Part shown: one piece after another, positions 1 to 8,231 of the stretch | Layout of the letters: every line of letters starts with the position of its first letter | Position numbering within the stretch: the first letter of the stretch is position 1 | NCBI RefSeq assembly: GCF_032716425.1 | Contig: NZ_CP090420.1 | Location: 682,001-746,000, forward strand | Source: Pseudoalteromonas sp. N1230-9 | Lineage (GTDB): Bacteria; Pseudomonadota; Gammaproteobacteria; Enterobacterales; Alteromonadaceae | Direction: 5' to 3' | Length of the DNA: 64,000 nucleotides | Program-made: the position numbers and the translations under genes | Notes under the pieces: model-generated | What the model was told of the DNA's origin: nothing | Database searches by the model: none | The model's input: the letters and a program-made list of their open reading frames with translations, nothing else

Positions 1-803
1 CCGTAAATTTCTTTACCGTCACGGTACGCGCCAAATGCCCCTACTTTTTGACCAATTACAGCCATCATAGGTTGAGTCATTAATGTTTCGGCAAACGCGA
101 AAGCATCCCACGTGAGGGTTTTTTGTGCATGAGAAAATAACATACGTGTTGCGCCACCTTCGCTTTGACCACGCGATGTTTTGTAGTAATCGGTCGCTTC
201 GAAAACATCACGTTCAGTCAGGCCATTGTCGCGGGCAAATTCAATGCTTGGTGGGAGTAATTCGTTAACTTGTAAATCACCACCAAGTGCTTCGGCAGTC
301 CGTTGTGCTGCCATCGCTTCAAGTGCGCCGACTGGGTTAAACTCGGTGAATGCTTCTCTAAATAAACGACCCAAATTAACTGGTGTGATGCCCACAACGG
401 CTTTCACGCGCTTTTCAGTCAGTGCTGAGTTAAACACATAAGCACCACCACCACATACCCCAATGCTGCCAATACGCTCGTTATCGACATAAGGGAGTGT
501 CACTGCATAATCAATAACATGGCTAATATCTTCAACGCGTTGTGATGGATTTTCAATAAAGCGAGGTGTACCGCCAGATTGACCTTGATAGCTGGCATCG
601 AAGGCAATAACCACATAACCCGCTTCAGCAAGTGCTTTACCATATACACTACTCGAGGTTTGTTCTTTACAGCTACCAAATGGGTGAACACTGATCATGG
701 TTGGGTAGGTTTTTGACTCATCAAAATTAGCAGGTGTTAAAACAAGTGCTGAGATAGCCCATGCCATATCGTGGTTTTGAATACTAACTGTTTGAATGTT
801 CAT
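1..803 (-). CDS. Alpha/beta hydrolase, dienelactone-hydrolase-like (3' end off window)
   Basis: This leftward gene runs off the window, so only about 267 N-terminal codons are present. The start at 803 has an AGGAG ribosome site 6 bases upstream. The nucleophile elbow reads G-V-C-G-G (around 421-480), so cysteine stands where most alpha/beta hydrolases have serine, as in dienelactone hydrolase. A downstream T-Q-P-M-M-A-V-I-G strand matches the paralogues at 863-1777 and 4944-5864, and it resembles the 306-residue copy more closely. A cytoplasmic hydrolase is inferred because no signal peptide is seen. The substrate is unknown. It is the last visible member of the leftward hydrolase/dehydrogenase run. 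Confidence 0.8.
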   Translation of the reverse strand, partial: MNIQTVSIQNHDMAWAISALVLTPANFDESKTYPTMISVHPFGSCKEQTSSSVYGKALAEAGYVVIAFDASYQGQSGGTPRFIENPSQRVEDISHVIDYAVTLPYVDNERIGSIGVCGGGAYVFNSALTEKRVKAVVGITPVNLGRLFREAFTEFNPVGALEAMAAQRTAEALGGDLQVNELLPPSIEFARDNGLTERDVFEATDYYKTSRGQSEGGATRMLFSHAQKTLTWDAFAFAETLMTQPMMAVIGQKVGAFGAYRDGKEIY

Positions 804-827
804 GTTGTGCTCCTAAATACCTTTTAG

Positions 828-852
828 GTATGAGCCCTGTTTGGGCTCATAC
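828..852 (-). terminator. Intergenic stem-loop between two hydrolase genes
   Basis: A perfect 10-bp stem (828-837 pairing with 843-852, GTATGAGCCC arm) encloses a 5-base loop. No T-tract follows on either strand, so it may be an attenuator or an mRNA-stabilising hairpin instead of a full terminator. Confidence 0.45.
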
Positions 853-862
853 GTATTAATAA

Positions 863-1777
863 TTACAGATTGCTTGTAAAGAATGGGGCTAATACGCTGA
901 TGGCTTCAGTGATTTCACTTTCGCCATCATATAAATCCATGTGGTTTGCACCTTCAACGATGTGCATGTTTTTGCTGCTTGATGCAGCGCGCGCCATTAG
1001 GTCATCGCTCATCCACTTGCTGCCTGCATTGCTGCCGACAACGGTCAGTAATGGTTGCGTTAAAAATGCTTCAGCTTTAAAGAATGCATCATAAGTGATG
1101 ATTTGATTTAAGCTGCGTGCAGTCGCAAAACCCGGTGCAGTGCAATAAGCGGCGCGGTCTGTGTGATAGTACTCCCACGCTTGGCGAAGTTCTTCGTTTG
1201 GTGCATCTTCTTCTTTCAGCGGTGCCATTGGAATAGTCGCAATGTCGTTACCACTTGCATCCGATGTGCGAGAATCAGAGCCAGCTTGGATATATGGGAT
1301 AGCGTCGCTGTCTTTTACATTGTTATCCCAGCCATTACGGAACATTTGGCCAATATTTACCATGCTTACTGTGCCAACGGCTTTAATACGGCGGTCGTTA
1401 ATTGCAGCATTTGCGGTGTAACCTGCACCCGCACAGATACCCATTGCGCCAATGCGATCATTATCTACATAAGGTAAGGTCGTTAAGTAATCGATTACTG
1501 CACTCACATCCTCGGTACGAACATGTGGGTTTTCAAGTTGGCGTGGCTCACCAGTGCTTTCACCTTGGTAAGATGCATCGTACGCAATAGCGACAAAACC
1601 TTGCTCAGCTAGTTTACGTGCGTAAGTCCCTGCTGTTTGCTCTTTAACACCACCACCTGGGTGCGATACGACAACGGCTGGATAGCTTTTAGTTTCATCA
1701 AAATCAGCAGGTAAATTTAATAAACCAGCGATAGTAATATCTAAACCGTTAGTGTTTGGAAAAGTAACTTTGTTCAT
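863..1777 (-). CDS. Alpha/beta hydrolase, dienelactone-hydrolase-like
   Basis: A 304-residue protein starts at the ATG at 1777, preceded by GAGG about 9 bases upstream. The open frame extends upstream to 1948, but that stretch has no ribosome site and is not conserved in the paralogues. The nucleophile elbow is G-I-C-A-G followed by A-G-Y, again with cysteine at the serine position. A histidine near the C terminus lies in G-A-N-H-M-D-L-Y-D. It is the most divergent of the three hydrolase paralogues in this run. The function is probably ester, lactone or amide hydrolysis on an unknown small substrate. It lies 197 bases downstream of the alcohol dehydrogenase gene and 59 bases upstream of the next hydrolase. 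Confidence 0.85.
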   Translation of the reverse strand: MNKVTFPNTNGLDITIAGLLNLPADFDETKSYPAVVVSHPGGGVKEQTAGTYARKLAEQGFVAIAYDASYQGESTGEPRQLENPHVRTEDVSAVIDYLTTLPYVDNDRIGAMGICAGAGYTANAAINDRRIKAVGTVSMVNIGQMFRNGWDNNVKDSDAIPYIQAGSDSRTSDASGNDIATIPMAPLKEEDAPNEELRQAWEYYHTDRAAYCTAPGFATARSLNQIITYDAFFKAEAFLTQPLLTVVGSNAGSKWMSDDLMARAASSSKNMHIVEGANHMDLYDGESEITEAISVLAPFFTSNL

Positions 1778-1974
1778 GAGCGTATATCCTCGTTGGGTTA
1801 ATAAGTAAGGACAGAGACTATTCTCGATTGCAGAGCTATTTGCTTTGCGTCCTTCATTGAGATTAAGTATAGGAGTGGGCTGAAAAAAATGTTTGCCTAA
1901 AATGACAGGGTGTTTGTCTAAATTAACAATTAAGTAAAGCTCATACACCTTGTGAAATGGCTAAAATCATTTAT

Positions 1975-3027
1975 CTATTTAATAGAATTCATATCAACCA
2001 CAAAGCGATATTTAACGTCTGATTTTAATAATCTTTCATATGCCAAGTTAATGTCTTTTATATCTAACATCTCAATGTCTGCGGTCACATTGTGCTCACC
2101 ACAAAAATCAAGCATTTGCTGCGTTTCTTCAAGCCCACCAATCAATGAGCCTGTCAGAGTTTTTCCTCTGGCGATAAGTGCTGCTGTTTGTACCGTGGGC
2201 TCTAAAGCGCCGAAGAAACCAACTAATACCAACGCACCATCGGGCGCTAGCGTTTTAAGGTAAGGGTTAACGTCATGATTATAAGGAACAGTATCAATAA
2301 TTAGATCGAATGAGCTTTTCACTGACAGCATTTGCGACTCAGAGCTTGATATAACCACATGGTCAGCACCTAACCGATAAGCATCTTCCTCTTTCCCTTT
2401 TGAACGACTAAACAGGGTGACTTCTGCGCCCATAGCTTTAGCTAGTTTAATTCCCATGTGCCCAAGACCGCCAAGGCCGATAACCGCCACTTTTTTACCA
2501 GCGCTGATGTTCCAACGTTTTAATGGTGAATACATGGTAATACCCGCACACAATAAAGGTGCAGCGCCTGCAAGATTCAAGTTTTCGGGGATGCTTAAAA
2601 CAAATCGTTCAGACACAACGATTTTATCTGAGTAACCACCAAAAGTTAACGTGCCATCGTGCCTATCGCGGCTACCATAAGTTGGCACAAATTCATCGCA
2701 GTATTGCTCTTGATGATGCTCACATGAACCACATTCGCGGCATGAGTCAACTAAGCAGCCAACACCAACAGATTGGCCGACGATAAATTTTGTCACACCC
2801 TCGCCAACTTTCAGGACGCGACCAATGATTTCGTGACCAGGCACCATTGGGTATTCCTCTGGCCCCCAATCACCTCGTACATGATGGATATCTGTGTGGC
2901 AAATACCACAATATAATATTTCAATTTCAACGTCATCGGCTCGAAGATCACGTCTTTCAAATGAATAAGGAACCAGATCTGATTCTGATGAGTGGGCAGC
3001 ATACCCTTTAACTTGTGAAGGCATCAT
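1975..3027 (-). CDS. Zinc-dependent NAD(P) alcohol dehydrogenase (YahK/CAD type)
   Basis: A 350-residue medium-chain dehydrogenase that interconverts aldehydes and primary alcohols with NADP(H). Catalytic zinc ligands are visible as the G-I-C-H-T-D motif (C43) and G-H-E (H65-E66). The structural zinc cysteines C96, C99, C102 and C110 are all present. A Rossmann G-L-G-G-L-G-H-M-G motif follows near residue 185. This pattern is typical of the cinnamyl-alcohol-dehydrogenase/YahK branch. Two adjacent ATGs follow AAAGGAG, and the second (3024) has slightly better spacing. It is probably co-transcribed with the SDR genes upstream. The family assignment is firm and the substrate unknown. Confidence 0.9.
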   Translation of the reverse strand: MMPSQVKGYAAHSSESDLVPYSFERRDLRADDVEIEILYCGICHTDIHHVRGDWGPEEYPMVPGHEIIGRVLKVGEGVTKFIVGQSVGVGCLVDSCRECGSCEHHQEQYCDEFVPTYGSRDRHDGTLTFGGYSDKIVVSERFVLSIPENLNLAGAAPLLCAGITMYSPLKRWNISAGKKVAVIGLGGLGHMGIKLAKAMGAEVTLFSRSKGKEEDAYRLGADHVVISSSESQMLSVKSSFDLIIDTVPYNHDVNPYLKTLAPDGALVLVGFFGALEPTVQTAALIARGKTLTGSLIGGLEETQQMLDFCGEHNVTADIEMLDIKDINLAYERLLKSDVKYRFVVDMNSIK

Positions 3028-3067
3028 TTGCTCCTTTTATGTTTTAAATTTAACGCGAGAGTTTGCA

Positions 3068-3745
3068 TTAAATTATTTGCTGATTTGCTAATAAATTAAT
3101 CTGTTCGTTTTCGATGATGTGATTACTTGCTGGCGCCCTTAAAAGAGTTAACATTGCGCGCCCTACTTTTTGAGTATCCGTTATCATAGAAGGAAAAAGC
3201 GGCTGTAAAACTCGCATCGCCCATCCTGTATAGCGATAAAGTAATCGATATACTTTTGTTTTTGATTGCTCACCATTTTTAGGGATAATAAGTGCAGGGC
3301 GCAGCATATACGCATCCTTAAAGCCCATGTTCAACAGCGTATTTTCGGTTTTACCTTTAATTCGCGCCCAGGCTACATTTCCTTGCTCAGTAGAGTCTGT
3401 GCCTTTGCCCGACACATAGGTAAAGCTCATAGCTGGATTAGCATCAAGTAATGTTTTAGCAACAGCTAAAGGCAAAGTTTGATTCAAACTCTTATAAACA
3501 TCTTCACTACTGTCACCAATTGATGTACCTAAACAAAATAAGCAGGCATCATAGGGTATAAGCGTTTCTTTAATTTCACTTAAATCAAATAAGTTATTGC
3601 TCGAAATACTTATTAACTTAGGGTGTTGTAATGGCAGTTTACTGCGACCAACCACTAACACCTGCTCAACATCATTAGCATTAAGACACTCTCTTAAAAC
3701 CGCACTGCCAACCATGCCCGATGCGCCTATTATTACAATCTTCAT
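3068..3745 (-). CDS. NAD(P)-binding atypical SDR protein (HTATIP2-like)
   Basis: A 225-residue protein opening with the Rossmann motif G-A-S-G-M-V-G-S at residues 8-15, followed by a parallel alpha/beta pattern. A Y-V-S-G-K-G segment near residue 114 and K-G-K-T-E near residue 130 resemble the HTATIP2/YwnB-like NAD(P)-binding family. Such proteins are often annotated as NAD-dependent epimerase/dehydratase, but few have known substrates. It starts 25 bases downstream of the previous SDR gene and precedes the alcohol dehydrogenase, so a shared transcript is likely. Confidence 0.8.
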   Translation of the reverse strand: MKIVIIGASGMVGSAVLRECLNANDVEQVLVVGRSKLPLQHPKLISISSNNLFDLSEIKETLIPYDACLFCLGTSIGDSSEDVYKSLNQTLPLAVAKTLLDANPAMSFTYVSGKGTDSTEQGNVAWARIKGKTENTLLNMGFKDAYMLRPALIIPKNGEQSKTKVYRLLYRYTGWAMRVLQPLFPSMITDTQKVGRAMLTLLRAPASNHIIENEQINLLANQQII

Positions 3746-3770
3746 AGTATCCTCATGAACTCTTTATTCA

Positions 3771-4418
3771 CTAAGCTAGCTCGTAATCAAGTACAGGTTT
3801 ATCACCTTCTGAATTAGGTTTATTAACCCCTACGTTTTCGTGTGAATAAGTTGCTGGCGATTCAATAATTTGTGTGACTAATGCTGCAACGCTTTTACGC
3901 GAAACCACAGTGCCTTTAAATGGTTCATCACGTTGAGTTATTTCATAATCAACTTCATCATGATCAGTCAGCCAAGCTGCTCTTAAAATAGTGTAGTTGA
4001 GCGAAGATCCCTCAATTACATCGGCAGCTTGACGATAAGGCCCCAAATACTTGCCAATTTCATTTTCATTCCATTGGCCAAATTTTCCGGGCACTTCTTG
4101 ATAAATACCCAATGAATTTATAAAAATAAGACGGCTTATTTGAGCATCATTCATTGCCGCCACAATATTTTTTGCTTGCAAGTCAACTTCACCAGCTAGG
4201 TTTGCATACACAATGTCATGCCCTTTAATTACCTTCGCCAATCCTTTTTTATTCAGCACATCTCCAACAACCAACTGTGCATTACTTGGCAATTCATAAT
4301 CGAGTTTGTTTGCATCTCTTAGTAATAGAGTTTGCTTAATGTCAATATTATCAGCCAGCATAGACACGACCCATTTAGCTATCTGCCCGCTTGCACCTAA
4401 GATCAGAACTTTCTTCAT
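3771..4418 (-). CDS. NAD(P)H-binding atypical SDR protein (NmrA/YwnB-like)
   Basis: A 215-residue protein with the N-terminal dinucleotide motif G-A-S-G-Q-I-A-K after a hydrophobic first strand. F-I-N-S-L-G-I-Y near residue 97 and Y-T-I-L-R-A-A-W-L near residue 142 are typical of NmrA-like NAD(P)H-binding proteins, which act as redox sensors or reductases. No catalytic Y-x-x-x-K pair is evident, so enzymatic activity is not assured. The gene follows the STAS-like gene by 14 bases. Confidence 0.8.
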   Translation of the reverse strand: MKKVLILGASGQIAKWVVSMLADNIDIKQTLLLRDANKLDYELPSNAQLVVGDVLNKKGLAKVIKGHDIVYANLAGEVDLQAKNIVAAMNDAQISRLIFINSLGIYQEVPGKFGQWNENEIGKYLGPYRQAADVIEGSSLNYTILRAAWLTDHDEVDYEITQRDEPFKGTVVSRKSVAALVTQIIESPATYSHENVGVNKPNSEGDKPVLDYELA

Positions 4419-4432
4419 TTTTTAACTACCTT

Positions 4433-4855
4433 CTACAACTTAATAAGGTTATTTAGTGACTCGTCTGCCAACCATTTTTGAGCTGCAGAGTGAGAATTAA
4501 AAATGCGCCACAGATATGCAGTGCTAGGAGGTTGCATACTTGCTATTTGTTGGATGTGAGAGGTCCGTTTTACACTATTCACATAAGCGGTTTTTCGCAG
4601 ACCTAATTCAATCAACTTGGTTTTTTCGATAACACCCCGCGCTTGAAAATCAGGAGTGCCTAGCTCGAATTCAGACACATCAACTAACATTGAAAAATAC
4701 TTTTGTTTCGTCAATTTAATAGAGGAAAATAACTCATCCATAAGCGACATTTTCCCTTCTAAATTCCAAGCACCTCTTGCCTTTATTAAAATTATTCCGT
4801 TTTGAATTTGCAGACTATATTTGCCATGCGGTTTAAACTGACTTTGAATACACAT
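4433..4855 (-). CDS. Small STAS-like (SpoIIAA-like) protein
   Basis: A 140-residue protein starts at 4855, where AGGA lies 8 bases upstream. The longer frame to 4906 lacks a ribosome site. The sequence alternates short beta strands and helices: I-I-L-I-K-A-R-G-A-W-N-L-E-G, then S-M-L-V-D-V-S-E-F-E-L. This resembles the STAS/SpoIIAA-like fold found in many marine gammaproteobacterial small proteins. No catalytic residues are recognisable. It sits 88 bases downstream of the first hydrolase in the run. A regulatory or binding role is only a guess. Confidence 0.6.
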   Translation of the reverse strand: MCIQSQFKPHGKYSLQIQNGIILIKARGAWNLEGKMSLMDELFSSIKLTKQKYFSMLVDVSEFELGTPDFQARGVIEKTKLIELGLRKTAYVNSVKRTSHIQQIASMQPPSTAYLWRIFNSHSAAQKWLADESLNNLIKL

Positions 4856-4943
4856 CGTGAATTTCCTATAAGCTGCTAGCCCAAAACTCATCCAGAAAAT
4901 TAGCAACTAAAGCGCCGCACTTTTGTGAAGCGCTGTTAAGTCA

Positions 4944-5864
4944 TTACAGATTTGCTTGATAAAATGGAATTAACTTATCTAGAGCAATACCTACCGGCTC
5001 AGGCTTATCGTATAAGTCGTAATGAGACCAACCCTGAACCTCGACAAGCTCTTTGTTTTTAGATGCCGCTCGACCAATAATTTCGCAGCCATCTCGATAT
5101 GCCCCAAAAGCCCCCACTTGGTCACCTACAACCACCATCAATGGTTGTGTTAGTAAAACTTCAGCTAGATGAAATGCATCCCAGCCAACTGCAGCAGCTT
5201 GATGTGAATATAATGAACGGTTTACACCATTTGGTTTACGGCCACGATCTGAACGATAATATTCAGTAGCACCAAATAAATCTCTTTCTTCATAACCCAA
5301 GCGTTTAGCTTCTTCAGGTGATGGAGGCAAAAGATCATCAACTCGACGCTCTTCACCACGTGCTTCAGCTGTACGTTGGGCTGCCATCGCTTCTAAAGCA
5401 GCAATTGGGTCAAAACCACTGAAGCCTTCACGCATTAAACGACCATAGTTAGCACCCGTTACAGTTCCGACTACTTTGATGCGGCGTTCAGTCATTGCAG
5501 CATTGATGGCATAACCGCCACCACCACAAATACCCAATACACCAATACGGTTTTCATCAACATAAGGGAGTGTAACTAGGTAGTCAGTAACGACGCGGAA
5601 ATCTTCAACACGCTGAGTCGGATCTTCTATATAACGCGGCTCACCACCACTCGCGCCTTGATAGCTTGCATCAAATGCAATCACTACAAAGCCCGCTTTG
5701 GCTAATGCAGCTCCATATACTTCACCTGATGTCTGCTCTTTACAGCTACCGATTGGGTGTGCGCTAATAATTGCGGCATATTTTTTATCTTCAGAAAAAC
5801 CAGGTGGGTAATAAATATCCGCAGCGATATCCCAGAATTTGTTTTTTATCATTACACTTTTCAT
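4944..5864 (-). CDS. Alpha/beta hydrolase, dienelactone-hydrolase-like
   Basis: A 306-residue protein. The ATG at 5864 is preferred because AAGG lies 9 bases upstream, whereas the ATG at 5873 abuts the ribosome site. The nucleophile elbow G-I-C-G-G-G-G-Y carries cysteine in place of serine. The C-terminal histidine lies in G-W-S-H-Y-D-L-Y-D, and a V-V-G-D strand may supply an acid. It is the promoter-proximal gene of the leftward run and is divergent from the LysR gene at 6216, whose product is its probable regulator. Cytoplasmic hydrolysis of an unknown ester or lactone is inferred. Confidence 0.87.
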   Translation of the reverse strand: MKSVMIKNKFWDIAADIYYPPGFSEDKKYAAIISAHPIGSCKEQTSGEVYGAALAKAGFVVIAFDASYQGASGGEPRYIEDPTQRVEDFRVVTDYLVTLPYVDENRIGVLGICGGGGYAINAAMTERRIKVVGTVTGANYGRLMREGFSGFDPIAALEAMAAQRTAEARGEERRVDDLLPPSPEEAKRLGYEERDLFGATEYYRSDRGRKPNGVNRSLYSHQAAAVGWDAFHLAEVLLTQPLMVVVGDQVGAFGAYRDGCEIIGRAASKNKELVEVQGWSHYDLYDKPEPVGIALDKLIPFYQANL

Positions 5865-6215
5865 AATCGTCATCCTTATTAGTTCGACGTTAATCTGAAG
5901 CTAGATTCAAACTTCAGGTTAAAATTAAATATTAATTTGCATATTGCTAACTGAGATTAAAACCCTTTGCTACCTTCGTTTCAGTTTCAGCTGATGTGTT
6001 AAATATAGAGCTCATATTAGACTTGGACAAGAGTATAATAATGACTACAGTGTTAAGCATTAGTTTACAATAAGCAGTTTCACTTTTTAGTTAACCCTGC
6101 TTCTGATTTATTAAATTGATTTTTAAGACAATAAAATTGCTGGTTAATGAAGTAATCTATCCCTGATTAAAGCTTTTAACCTGTCTTCTACACTTAAAAT
6201 ATTGAGAAAGCGTTT
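5865..6215. promoter_or_regulatory. Divergent promoter region between hydrolase run and LysR gene
   Basis: This 351-base AT-rich stretch separates divergent genes and must hold both promoters. I could not fix a single convincing LysR box (T-N11-A) or sigma-70 pair by eye. There is no ORF with a ribosome site. Confidence 0.5.
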
Positions 6216-7136
6216 ATGGATCCTTCATTATTACCTTCACTATTATGGTTCGTTCGCATAGCGCAGATAAAAAGCTTTACCAAAGTCGCCAAAGAATATG
6301 GGATTACACGAGCGGCTTTATCACAAAACCTAAAAAGCCTTGAGCAAAAACTTGATACCACATTGATATTTAGAACAACCAGAGACATGTCACTTACTGA
6401 AGAAGGGCAACTGCTGTTAGACGCTATCTCCCCTGCTTTTGGGTCAATTGACCGCGCTGTTAGAAATTTAGGTCAAGCTCATGATGAGCCTTCTGGTTTA
6501 TTGCGGATAAATACCCCTAAAGTTGTGGCAAACTACTTAATTGAGCCACATATCAATGAGTTTCTCACTCGTTATCCAAAGCTGAAAATCGAATTGGTTA
6601 TGGATGATGGCTTAGCAAATATAATTGCAGAAGGGTGCGATGCAGGTATTCGATTAGGCGAATCACTGGCTGAACATGTTGTCGCAATTCCCATAACACC
6701 AATGCTTGAAATGTCAGTAGTGGGTACGCCCGAATATTTTGAACAATACGGCACACCACAATCACCTGCTGATTTAGTCAATCACAACTGCTTAGGATTC
6801 AGAAATGCAACCAGCCATGCATTATATTCTTGGGAGTTTACTTCCCCAGAGCCTAATGGCAGAGACTTAGAAGTTCAGCCAAATGGCAGGCTGATCACAA
6901 ATGATGACGAAGGAATGATACGCGCAGGCTTAAAGGGGATAGGCTTAATTCAGCACATTAATTTTGCAGTCCAAAAGCACATTGAAAATGGCAGTCTTAT
7001 TCGTGTTTTAGATCAGTGGTGCCCGCCTTTTACTGGCTTTTATCTTTATGTTCCATCAAGAGAAAACATGCCAGCAAAAACCCGAGCGTTTATCGACTTT
7101 CTAAAAGAAAAGAGGGAGCTGTTAAAATCTAGTTAG
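6216..7136 (+). CDS. LysR-family transcriptional regulator
   Basis: A 306-residue regulator with an N-terminal winged helix-turn-helix at about residues 4-62 (A-K-E-Y-G-I-T-R-A-A-L-S-Q-N is the helix-turn-helix core). A periplasmic-binding-like effector domain follows from about residue 90, starting with S-G-L-L-R-I-N-T-P. This layout is typical of the CrgA/DsdC-like subgroup. It is divergent from the hydrolase operon and is its likely regulator. Its last 8 bases overlap the convergent HlyD gene. Confidence 0.9.
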   Translation: MDPSLLPSLLWFVRIAQIKSFTKVAKEYGITRAALSQNLKSLEQKLDTTLIFRTTRDMSLTEEGQLLLDAISPAFGSIDRAVRNLGQAHDEPSGLLRINTPKVVANYLIEPHINEFLTRYPKLKIELVMDDGLANIIAEGCDAGIRLGESLAEHVVAIPITPMLEMSVVGTPEYFEQYGTPQSPADLVNHNCLGFRNATSHALYSWEFTSPEPNGRDLEVQPNGRLITNDDEGMIRAGLKGIGLIQHINFAVQKHIENGSLIRVLDQWCPPFTGFYLYVPSRENMPAKTRAFIDFLKEKRELLKSS

Positions 7137-8004
7137 TTTCATCCAACGAGACAGATACCGTTCTTCCAGCTATTAAGTTAAACTCTGGTGGAATACGGTC
7201 TATTTTTATCCTAACAGGAATTCGTTGTGCTAGTCGGATCCAGCTAAACGTAGGGTTAACATTTGCTAACATATTGTCTGAGGTGTTAGAAAGCTCGCTG
7301 TCACTAATACCTGCTGACAAACCTTCAACATGTCCATAAATTGGTTCTTTTTCACCCATAACAAAAATTGTTGCTTTTGCTCCATTACTAATTCGACTTA
7401 GCTTTGTCTCTTCAAAGTAACCTGAAACGTAGAAACTCTTTTGATCAATAAGAGCCATAATCGGAGAACCCGCTTTTGCAAAAGAACCTGGCCTCAGTGA
7501 AAAGTTAGTTACCACACCATCAACGGGTGAATATACATCTGCTCGATTTAGGTTTAATTCTGAAAGTGCTAACTCAGCTAACGACCGCTCCATATTAGCA
7601 CTTGCTAATGCAACAGCATCACGCTTGTCATCACGTAATTGCACTGAAACTGCAGTGCTTAAACGGTTATATCTCTCAAGTTCTCTTTGGGCTGAAAGTA
7701 AAGTTGCTTTCGATAACATAACAGTTGCCTTAGCCTTATCAACTTCATTTGATAAACGTGCCTTATCTAAGCTAAATAAAAGCGTGCCTTTGACTACAGA
7801 TTGATTATCATGGACATATACTTTTTCAACTCGTCCAGATACATCTGGAGCTAATTGGACTATGTCAGCTCTTATCTTGCCATCTCGCGTTTGCGGCGAA
7901 AAATGATAGTAAATATAGAGGTTCCATATAGTGATACCAGCTAACACCAGCGCACTAATAGTGAGTAATATTCTTAGGCTTGAAAAAATAAACTTGTTGC
8001 TCAT
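7129..8004 (-). CDS. HlyD/AaeA-type membrane fusion protein of efflux pump
   Basis: A 291-residue periplasmic adaptor. One N-terminal transmembrane helix (about residues 11-30) is followed by a biotinyl-lipoyl-like half (A-P-D-V-S-G-R-V-E-K-V-Y-V-H-D-N-Q-S-V-V near residue 48). A helical hairpin and a second lipoyl half (D-V-Y-S-P-V-D-G-V-V-T-N) come next. Length and order match AaeA/EmrA-like subunits, which link an inner-membrane transporter to an outer-membrane channel. The start overlaps the DUF1656 gene by 4 bases, implying translational coupling. No outer-membrane factor gene is in the operon. Confidence 0.88.
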   Translation of the reverse strand: MSNKFIFSSLRILLTISALVLAGITIWNLYIYYHFSPQTRDGKIRADIVQLAPDVSGRVEKVYVHDNQSVVKGTLLFSLDKARLSNEVDKAKATVMLSKATLLSAQRELERYNRLSTAVSVQLRDDKRDAVALASANMERSLAELALSELNLNRADVYSPVDGVVTNFSLRPGSFAKAGSPIMALIDQKSFYVSGYFEETKLSRISNGAKATIFVMGEKEPIYGHVEGLSAGISDSELSNTSDNMLANVNPTFSWIRLAQRIPVRIKIDRIPPEFNLIAGRTVSVSLDETN

Positions 8005-8231
8005 AATAAAAAACCTCCTTTTTGCGCTGATATACCAACAAATAGGTTAAAAATAATACCGACCAGTGAGATAAATATTGCTGTATCAAAGATAGGTTTG
8101 TGGGATATAAGTTTATAAATACCAATACGCTGCATTACCCTTGATAAAAAAATTCGTAGTAGAAATGCAGAAATTATACAAATCAGCATTGGAGAGACAT
8201 AAATACCAAAAATATCGATTTCATTAGGCAT
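8001..8231 (-). CDS. DUF1656 small membrane protein (AaeX-like)
   Basis: A 76-residue protein with two hydrophobic segments (about residues 8-27 and 48-68). It opens with E-I-D-I-F-G-I-Y-V-S-P, the hallmark N terminus of the DUF1656/AaeX family. Such proteins are encoded between FUSC transporters and HlyD adaptors and are presumed accessory subunits. It overlaps both neighbours (8 bases with FUSC, 4 with HlyD). Confidence 0.88.
   Translation of the reverse strand: MPNEIDIFGIYVSPMLICIISAFLLRIFLSRVMQRIGIYKLISHKPIFDTAIFISLVGIIFNLFVGISAQKGGFLL

Noticed and set aside
863..1948. Longer 361-residue form of the second hydrolase
   Set aside because: The 57 extra residues lack a ribosome site and have no counterpart in the paralogues; the GAGG-led ATG at 1777 is better.
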